Below are positions 56,604 through 64,000 of a stretch of 64,000 nucleotides of DNA, in pieces. The stretch covers positions 26,846,001 to 26,910,000 of the forward strand of contig NC_083379.1 in NCBI RefSeq assembly GCF_031755915.1. The letters are read 5' to 3'. A program made the translations under genes and the position numbers. The stretch is from Ziziphus jujuba (taxonomy: Eukaryota; Streptophyta; Magnoliopsida; Rosales; Rhamnaceae). The notes under the pieces are model-generated. The model was not told where the DNA came from, made no database searches, and saw only the letters and a list, made by a program, of their open reading frames with translations. The first letter of the stretch is position 1; each line of letters begins with the position of its first letter.

Positions 56604-56791
56604 AATCTGATATGAACCTAGAGTCCCTTGCCTTTAAACCCGTAAGAAGGATTGATTTGGACCGTCTAACTACAAGTTATCAATGAAAAACTTCGACCCT
56701 TTATCTGTATTTGAGGTAAGACCCTTAGTATGGTGAAGATGCCATAATAGGGTGCGGAATAACCTATTGATAAGTCAAATTTGAACTCCAT
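56604..56791 (-). repeat. Family A LTR, U5 part, minus
   Basis: GATATGAACCTAGAGTCCC and on to TTGAACTCCAT, where a + A LTR is inserted. Confidence 0.8.
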
Positions 56792-57468
56792 TGATGAGGA
56801 CATGACCAAGAGCACTTCAAGATGGAGTCCACATCCCCTTCAAATCTCTACATGACCGATAACCACAGCACAACCAAAGAGATTTAAGGAGGCAATAAAT
56901 GGTTTAATTTAGGAGGTGTTTACAATCCAAGGAAGCAAGTTCATTATTGAAGATGAACTAAAATTGGTCCATATAATTGGGATGGTGGATGCCAACATGA
57001 AAAAGAGCTTAATGCATGGACTCCTACAACATGGTGATGTGGCACGTTTTGATGACATGGATGGTGACATGGCATCCAACTAAGCTTGGCCGAATTTTAT
57101 GATTAGGAAAACTTTAATTTTTATTTATGTCTTGATTGGTTTTTGGCATGTTGCCTATTTACTTTCCTAATTTAGTTTTATTAGGATTTTAATTTACTTT
57201 TCTAATTTTATTAGAGTTGAATTGGTCAAAGAATTAAAGGCCACTCAAATTAGGAAACTAGTAGCCACATTAGGTTTCCTAAATCTAACCAAATTAGGTT
57301 TCCTAAACCTAATTTTCAGCCACCTTTATTGTTAGTAAATTTGTGAAAGCTTTGTAATTTATTTTGCCTATTTAAAGGCACATAAGTCGTGAAAAAATAG
57401 CATATTACAATTTTGATTTAAAGTGAGAGTGATTCTTTTTGTTCTCTAAGAACTATATCGAACTTTTC
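56792..57468 (+). repeat. Family A LTR, 3' truncated, +
   Basis: TGATGAGGACATGACC onward, two hairpin units near 57270-57315, cut in R at about 57468. Confidence 0.83.
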
Positions 57469-57608
57469 ACCTTTGAAGTAAGACAAAAGCCGAAAACTTG
57501 GAGAAGAGAGCACCAATAGGCCAAAAAGGGAGTCCAAAGACGAATCTGTCCAAGTACCAAGGTAAATCTGATCGTAAACCTTCTAGAACTCATGATATTG
57601 TGTGTATA
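57469..57608 (+). pseudogene. gag: Short gag fragment before the zinc knuckle, +
   Basis: About 140 bp. The end reads RKPSRTHDIVCIFC in one frame, matching SSSTRNRDIMCFKC before and at the start of the knuckle. The rest is weakly similar. Confidence 0.5.
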
Positions 57609-58854
57609 TTTTGTTAATAAATTTATACGATCCTAAGCAATCCAACATAGATTCATACAAACTAACGTGCGATCGTCTAATTGATTCAGGTTCTTGTGGA
57701 ATGAATGATGCTACAAAAGGGTTGTATAGTTACCCTATTGATAAGTCAAGCATTGAACTTTAATTCTCAAGTTAGAAAGCTTGAAGGATGTGATGCGAAT
57801 CCACCCAAAACCACACCACCAACAGCCAGCTAGGGTGCCGACCCAAAACAGATCAAGACTGGGCCAATCACTAGAGCTCAAGCCAAGAGGTTTAAGGACA
57901 ACCTGGGAGCATTTATATAGGGAGTAGTTAATTCTCAAAAGAGCTTGTCCATACTCTAAGATACAAAGCCTGTTCTAAGCATCCGAGTGGTGGAGGTCGA
58001 TACGAACCCGAGTAGCTGTTTTCGTGCAAATTTGGACTCCGGGCAACAAGGAATGGTTCCAACATTTTATGAACTCAATGGAATCCAACCAATACAGAAT
58101 CAAAAGCATCTAAAAGGGACTTGTATGGATGGCATCTCAATTTGGACAAAAAAGCGCTGTTTAACTCTCACAAGTATTAAATTTTGCTAAATACAAAACA
58201 TTATTGTATTAATGAAATTGAAGCCTTTCTATAAGCAAAAATACATGCACAAATAATAAGAAATTCATCCAAAATAGCTTCCTAAACTCAAAACCCTAAA
58301 TTCTAAATTATTTCCTAATTTAAATTTGACTAGTCAAATCCTTTATAGTATAGGAAAGTGACTAATTACATAATTTAAGATTAAGAAACTATTTAACTTT
58401 CCAATAAAAAATAATTAAAAACATCATAAAGTTAAAGGTTTTCTAAAATCAAAATAAGACTAAAATAGTAAATTGACCTGAAAAGGAAATAAGTTGATTT
58501 ATTTTTTTCCAAGCCATGTTGGAAGCCACTTAGATGACACATGTCATGCCACATATCCAAAGATGCCATGTCATCAAAGCATCACATCATCATGCTCTCG
58601 AGAAATTACCAAATTGCCCCTAATATTGTTTTTGTTCAAGTTTTCATATCCATAGCTTGCAATGCTCAATATTGTTGCTAATTTTGATTCTTTCTTGGCA
58701 AAACTCTTGCATTCTTGATTGATAAGCACCTCCCCAAATAAGACCATTAAATACTTCTTTAAACCTCTTTGCACAAGCTATAGTAATTGGTCTAGTTGAC
58801 ATCTCCAATGGCTCAAGACTCCATCTTTAAGTGCTCCCATGATGATCCTTATCA
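57609..58854 (-). repeat. Family D LTR, 3', minus, interrupted by a C LTR piece
   Basis: U5 side 57609-57790, U3 side 58151-58854 ending CCTTATCA. The coding tail (on minus, ILINQECKSFAKKESKLA-like) is broken. It is the 3' LTR of the minus pol at 58855-61054. Confidence 0.78.
57791..58150 (+). repeat. Family C LTR, 5' third, +, inside the D LTR
   Basis: Starts TGATGCGAATCCACCC and includes the tail segment ITRAQAKRFKDNLGAF (frame broken by stops). Truncated at about 58150; the left 5-bp flank is GGATG. Confidence 0.76.
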
Positions 58855-59054
58855 TTCCCCTCCTCTTGAAGATGATTTGTCTCTAATCGCCACCTGCATC
58901 GAAAAGGGTTAAGTTAGATACATTAAAAGCGGCATTAATGTTACACTCCCCTAGAAGATCTAGCTTATAAGCATTGTCTCCAATCTTCTACAATACTTGG
59001 AATAGTCCATCTCCTTTTGGCATAAGTTTTGGTTTCTTTTGCTAAGATGTAGTC
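58855..59054 (-). pseudogene. Integrase GPF end, minus, left of the solo LTR
   Basis: Polypurine tract (TTCCCCTCCTCTTGA on +) then, on minus, KLMPKGDGLFQVL-type sequence and the LDLLGECNINAAFNVSNL segment. It continues the integrase at 59861 across the inserted A LTR. Confidence 0.8.
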
Positions 59055-59860
59055 TGATACGAACCTGGAATGACTTGCCTCTAAACCCATAACAAAGATT
59101 GATTTACACCGTCTAATTATAAGCTATCAATGGAAAACCTTGATCTTTTACCCGTATTTGAGGTAAGAACCTTGATATGGTGAAGGTGCCATAATATAGT
59201 GCGAAATAACCTATCGATAAGTCAAAATTGAACTCCATAAACAAAACTTGAAATGTTCAATCCAGTTTTTAGAGAATCACTCTCATTTTGAATCAAAATT
59301 GTAATATCCCTTTATTCATGACTTATGTGCTTTTAAATTGGCAAAAATAAATTACAAAGCTTTCCAAAATTTTCTAAAAACCATTATGGCCAAAATTTAG
59401 GTTTACGAAACTTAATTTGGTTAGGTTTAGGAAACCTAATTTAAATGGCCTTTAATTATTTGACAGTCAGCATTAACTAAAATAGGAAAGTAATTTAAAA
59501 GCCTAATAAAACTAAATTAGAAACGTAAAATAAGCAACATGCAAAAATCCAATCAAGACATAAATAAAAATTTAATGATTTCCTAATTATAAGAATTGAC
59601 CAAGCTTAGTTGAATGCCATGTAAGTGCATATCACCCTCCAAATGGGAAAAGTGCCATGTCACCATATGATGCCACATGTGGGCATCCTCCGTCCCAATC
59701 TTCAGTAATGAATTTACTTCCTTAAGATGTGAACATCTACTGGATTAAACAATTTAGTGCTTCTATAAACCTCTCTGCTCTAACCTTGGTTATTGGTCTC
59801 GTAGAGATTTAAAGTGGCTCTAGACTCCATTTTATGGTGCTCCTAATCATGTCCTCATCA
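59055..59860 (-). repeat. Family A solo LTR, minus
   Basis: 806 bp, complete TGATACGAACC to GTCCTCATCA, inserted into integrase in the same orientation, with integrase on both sides and no internal element sequence. Two hairpin units at 59398-59443. Flanks are TAGTC and CAACC; these may be a target duplication changed by later mutation. Confidence 0.82.
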
Positions 59861-61054
59861 CAACCATACCTAATCTCCAGGCTCAAAGACAATTTTCTTT
59901 CTTCCTTTGTTGGCTTGTTTTACATATTGCTTTGTCTTCTTTTCTATGTTAGCATGTGCCTTCTCTTATAGAAGCTTGACCAATTCGGCTTTCTTCTTCC
60001 CATCTACACTAACTCTTTTACTTAAAGGTAATGGTGATAAATCTAATGGAGTTAAAGGATTAAACCCATAACACATTCAAAAAGTGAAAAATTAGTAGTT
60101 GAATGAAGTCATATTGTATGCAAACTCTACATGTGATAAGCACTCTTCCCAAGTTTCAATATTTTTATTAATTAAAGCTCTTAATAAGGTAGACAAAGTC
60201 CTATTTATCACGTATTTAATCATTGGTTTGACGATGATAGGTAGTAGAAAACAACAACTTAGTACCAAGTTTAGCCCATAAAGTTTTTCCAAAATAACTT
60301 AGGAATTTTGCATCTCTATCAGAAACTATTGTCCTAGGCATACCATGCAATCTAACAATTTCTTTGAAAAACAAGTTAGCAAGATGGGATGCATCATTTG
60401 TTTTATGAAAAGCAATAAAGTGTGCCATTTTAGAAAACCTATCAACCACAACAAAAATAGAATCCCAACTACTTTTTGTTCTAGATAATCCTAACACAAA
60501 GTCTATAGAGATATCAATCCAACGAGAACTAGGAATAGATAATGGAGTGTATAATCAATGAGGGTTCAATTTTGATTTTGATTTAGCTTATTTACACTTA
60601 ATGCACTTGCCATAAATTTTCTCTACATCCTTTCTCATGCACGGCCAATAAAAATGTTCATGCAACATAGCGAATGTCTTAGCTACAGTTATATGAATGC
60701 ATAATTCATCTTTCCTAAAGATAAAACTTCCCTTCAACATGCAAAACATTGCAAATAAATATCAGTAAACTCATCATCACTTGCTGATAGACTTTTAATA
60801 TGTTCAAACCCTAACAATTTAGAATGCAAAATGGAAAGTAAAGTGTACCTTCTTGATAATGCATCAGCGGCTACATTATCTATACCTGATTTGTACTTGA
60901 TCATATATGGAAAGGTCTCAATGAATTCAATCCAACATCCATGATGCCTGTTAAGCTTAGCTTGACCTTTCAAATGCTTTAAAGACTTATGATCAGTGTG
61001 CAATACAGACCTTTTTATCTTTAGTAAAGTTTGATACTTATGGGAGTTAAGCAT
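59861..61054 (-). pseudogene. RNase H end and integrase, family D, minus
   Basis: Reading on minus: [31 protein letters not shown] (61054-60734), the zinc-binding region (LHEHFYWPCMRKDVEKIYGKC), [60 protein letters not shown] (60497-60216), then a break at the TDGQTE segment with a stop, so the glutamate is lost. [13 protein letters not shown] and the K-rich tail follow to FEPGD, cut by the solo LTR. The most complete integrase N-terminal half in the window. Confidence 0.86.
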
Positions 61055-61239
61055 TTTGGTTCTCTAACAACTATCCTTTGAACTTTTCTAACTTGAGAAT
61101 TAAAATTCAATCCTTGACTTATCAATAGGTAATTTTGCAACCCTTTTGTGGCATCATTCATTCCATAAAAACGTGAATCAATCAAACGATCGCGCTTTAG
61201 TTTGTACGAATTTAAGTTAGATTGTTTAAGCTCGTATCA
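61055..61239 (+). repeat. Family D LTR, U5 end, +
   Basis: From TTTTGGTTCTCTAACAACT to GCTCGTATCA, followed by a primer site. It defines the D LTR 3' end. It faces away from the minus element on its left. Confidence 0.8.
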
Positions 61240-61242
61240 ATT

Positions 61243-61256
61243 TGGTATCAGAGTCA
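61243..61256 (+). other. Primer binding site, iMet type, one mismatch
   Basis: TGGTATCAGAGTCA, three bases after the D LTR end. Confidence 0.87.
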
Positions 61257-61719
61257 GGTTTCTAATTTTCAGGTTTGATTATCTTTTAATTTTCATTTTT
61301 TTTGTTTTTACTGTCATTTAGCATTAGGTTAGACTGCATTCTAGTATTTTTTGTGTTAGTTCTTCATTATCATCAACATCAATAAAATAAAAATAAAAAA
61401 TTTCTTGCATTAGATTTTTTTTATTTTTAGTCCAATTCTTGTTTAGGTTTTCTTCAACATCAAATTTTGTTTGGGTCTAAAGCTTTTTGGTGTCCTTACT
61501 GTTTTCTAGTCTTGAATTTTGGCCAAAATTGCATCAACACTCTTTGAAGAATTTTGTTTTTGTGTGATCTTTTTTGACTAAATTTTTAGTCATTAATTTT
61601 GCATTATCATGGTATCAACTTGATAAAAAAAAAAAAAAAAAATTGCATCAGATTGCATCCTAGCCAGAATAGAGTGGAACAAATTGAATCAAACTTCATC
61701 CATTGGTGTAGTTTGTGAG
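61257..61719 (+). other. Family D leader, cut
   Basis: T-rich leader starting GGTTTGATTATC, with an 18-base A run at 61625-61642. Ends at a minus B LTR. No gene seen. Confidence 0.66.
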
Positions 61720-62040
61720 TGATGTGTAAAATCAACTCGCAAGTGCACGAATCATTTTCAAGTAATGAAGTGGAAAAATAGGGTTGTCATACCCAACGGA
61801 TTAAGAATTAAGTACCAAAGATAATTAGGTTTTGGTAATATTTGAACTAGTAATTAAGATGGCAATTGAAAATTAAATAAACTAAATTAAACAAAAGCAA
61901 TCAATTAAAATTTTATCAATTTCCAGTAAAGAGAGAGTTAAATTAATAATTATGAATACTAGGGCATTTGACTTCGTCACTAACTATTCCAATTTAATTA
62001 CTTAAACATGTGAATTTAATTAACTAATAATTTTATTAAC
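61720..62040 (-). repeat. Family B LTR, 3' end, minus
   Basis: 321 bp matching 9234-9555, then a deletion joins it to a minus A LTR at the hairpin array. Confidence 0.84.
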
Positions 62041-62475
62041 TAATGTGGTTAGGTTTTAGGAAAAAATGTGGTTAGGTTTTTGGAAACCTAATTATGTTAG
62101 GTTTAGGAAATCTAATTTAGCTTCTAGTTTCCTAATTTAAATGGCATTTAATTCTTTGACCAATTCAACCCTAATAAAATTAAGAAAGTAATTTGAAATC
62201 CTGATAAAAACTAATAGGAAAGTAAATAGGCAACATGCCAAAATCTAATCAAGACATAAATAAAAATTAATATTTTCCTAATTATAAATTCAGCCAAGCT
62301 TAGTTGGAAGCCATGTAGGCGCATATCACCCTCCACGTGGCAAAAAATACCATGTCACCATAGGATGCCACATCACCATCCACGTCATCAAAACTTCCCA
62401 CATCACCATGTTGTAGGATTTCTTGCGTTAAGCTCTCTTTTAAGTTGGCATCCACCATTCCAATCATATGGACCC
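62041..62475 (-). repeat. Family A LTR, middle part, minus
   Basis: Starts in decayed hairpin units (62041-62120) and runs to CATATGGACCC, where the B LTR begins. It is the complementary half of the A LTR at 10964-11121: the two halves meet at the same GACCC. Confidence 0.84.
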
Positions 62476-64000
62476 TGATGCGTAAAATCAACTCGCAAGT
62501 GCACGAATCATTTTCAAGTAATAAAGTGGAAAAATAGGGTTGTCATACCCAAAGGATTAAGTATTAAGTACCAAAGATAATTAGGTTTTGATAATATTTG
62601 AACTAAAATTTAAGATGGCAATTGAAAACTAAATAAACTAAATTAAACAAAAGCAATCAATTAAAATTAGATCAATTTCAAGTAAGAGAGAGAATTGAAT
62701 AATTATGAATATTAGGGCATTTGATTTCACCACTAACTATTCCAATTTAATTACTTAAATATGTGAATTTAATTAACTAGTAATTTTGTTAACCACACTT
62801 AATCACAAAATTAATCAAAAGTAGTTTCCACTCACAATTGATAATATTCACATAACCTAATTTATTCATTCCGGCCTATAAATTAAATCATGCAAATTCA
62901 TCAAACATAGATTAAGCAAATAATATGGCATGAGACATAACTATTTTCCAATCAATTATGCATTCATGTAAATCATTGGAGATCCGTAATATTATCCTTT
63001 TCCAAGCTCAAATATTATTAAAATCATTCATTCCTTCCGACCTATGAAAGCATTAAGTATACCAATGATTTATTAACAAAACATATTACTAAATAAATAA
63101 AACTCAACATATATTAAAATAATTAAACCTTCATAGTTAGGGCTACATCATAGCCCTAGCTATGAAAATTAGTTCATGGTAAAAATAATTTCAACATCCA
63201 TAATTATTAAAAATAATAAAATTCACAATTAAAGAGAAAGGAAAAGAGAATAAAAACTATTGAAGAAATTCTCCTTCAAGAGCTCTCAAAGTCGTAGCCT
63301 TCTTCTCCAAGCAAGCCCACGTCTTTATGCCTCCTCCAAGCTCTCCAATTGATCTTCTAAAACTCTAAAACTTTAAAACTCTAAAACCCTTAAAAGAATC
63401 TTAGAAACTCCCAAAATTTGGTTTGTTTCAATTTAAGCCTCCTAAAAGCTCTTAAATAACTCTCTAAACTTGTATATCTTCCTTCAATGTGGTGGGGGCT
63501 ATATATATAGGACCTTGGAAATCTTTTTCTCTCCTTATTTTCAATGTGGGAGTGTTGGAAGATACCTTTTTTAGGCCATGAAAAGGGTTGGATGATTTCA
63601 TGTGTAAAAAGGAAACTGGATATTACTTGCTCTCTACTACTTTCCTTTTATCTAATTCCTCCTAAAAAAATAGTTAATTAGTCTAATTTACCCTTAATGA
63701 AGCATGTGACATGACATGTGCCTCATTAATGATAAATTAACCAATTATTGCCACTTGTTTTTATCTTGGCCCTCAAATTGCCTAGATTCCCTCTTTTGAT
63801 CAATGGTGGAGATTTAATTAGAATATTATTTTTTATAAATTCTAAATTTTAAATAATGATAACTCTTTGCTCGCACCTCAAAATCCAAAAATAACGAGAC
63901 ATTTGAAATCCTCAGATCGTGATGATTCATATGACATCCACTTCCATCATGAAATTCCCGATAGAATCTTTATGGAATCATCAAGGTATCTTTTTGGAAT
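62476..64000 (-). repeat. Family B LTR, minus, cut by window end
   Basis: 1525 bp matching 9234-10757 closely, starting TGATGCGTAAAATC. About 200 bp of the LTR lie beyond the window. Left flank 62471-62475 is GACCC. Confidence 0.88.

Overview
This window is wall-to-wall degenerate plant LTR-retrotransposon DNA. It is AT-rich, and every stretch I could place is a piece of a Ty3/gypsy element. I found no host protein-coding gene, rRNA, tRNA, CRISPR array or satellite. The organism is a flowering plant, probably a eudicot; I cannot name the species. The main families look like CRM-type (centromeric) chromoviruses: a primer site for initiator tRNA-Met, LTRs bounded by TGAT...ATCA, no chromodomain visible after the integrase GPF module, and a pol reading frame that runs past the polypurine tract into the 3' LTR. 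That composition suggests centromeric or pericentromeric heterochromatin (inference).

I use working names for the LTR families. A: about 0.8-0.95 kb, starts TGATGAGGACATGACC, ends TTCGTATCA. C: about 1.1 kb, starts TGATGTGATTCCGCCC or TGATGCGAATCCACCC, same 3' end as A. D: about 0.9-1 kb, starts TGATGAGGATCAT, ends GCTCGTATCA. E: a single diverged C-like copy. B: about 1.73 kb, starts TGTTAGGTCT, ends TTTACACATCA, with a tRNA-Asp-type primer site; this is an Athila-type element.

Layout. 1-4682: decayed A element on + (LTR end, primer site, gag, protease, RT, RNase H, broken integrase), cut by B. 4683-10963: two B LTRs in inverted orientation with facing primer sites around a gag-like, pol-less internal region. 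10964-20175: minus A derivative, + A element with the longest open gag, minus C element, minus A gag-protease, + C element. 20176-31869: A and C pieces, deleted pol derivatives, a D LTR, an almost complete + C LTR with leader, then an Athila pol remnant with its B LTR. 31870-41917: D, A, C and E fragments in both orientations. 41918-46588: integrase end with A LTR, then a minus A element start. 46589-51017: mixed fragments ending in two minus gag copies. 51018-56078: second long A element, sharing its disabling lesions with the one at 1-4682. 56079-62475: duplicated flank, a minus D element with RNase H and integrase, and solo or fragmentary LTRs. 62476-64000: a minus B LTR running off the window.

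Nothing here encodes a working pathway. The interest lies in the genome dynamics: shared-lesion copies, a segmental duplication caught by a shared unique junction, several fold-back junctions between copies of one family, a target-site duplication whose two halves lie about 51 kb apart, and LTRs carrying a variable array of short hairpin repeats just upstream of the promoter. Fragment boundaries are accurate to a few bases where an LTR end or primer site fixes them; elsewhere they may be off by some tens of bases.
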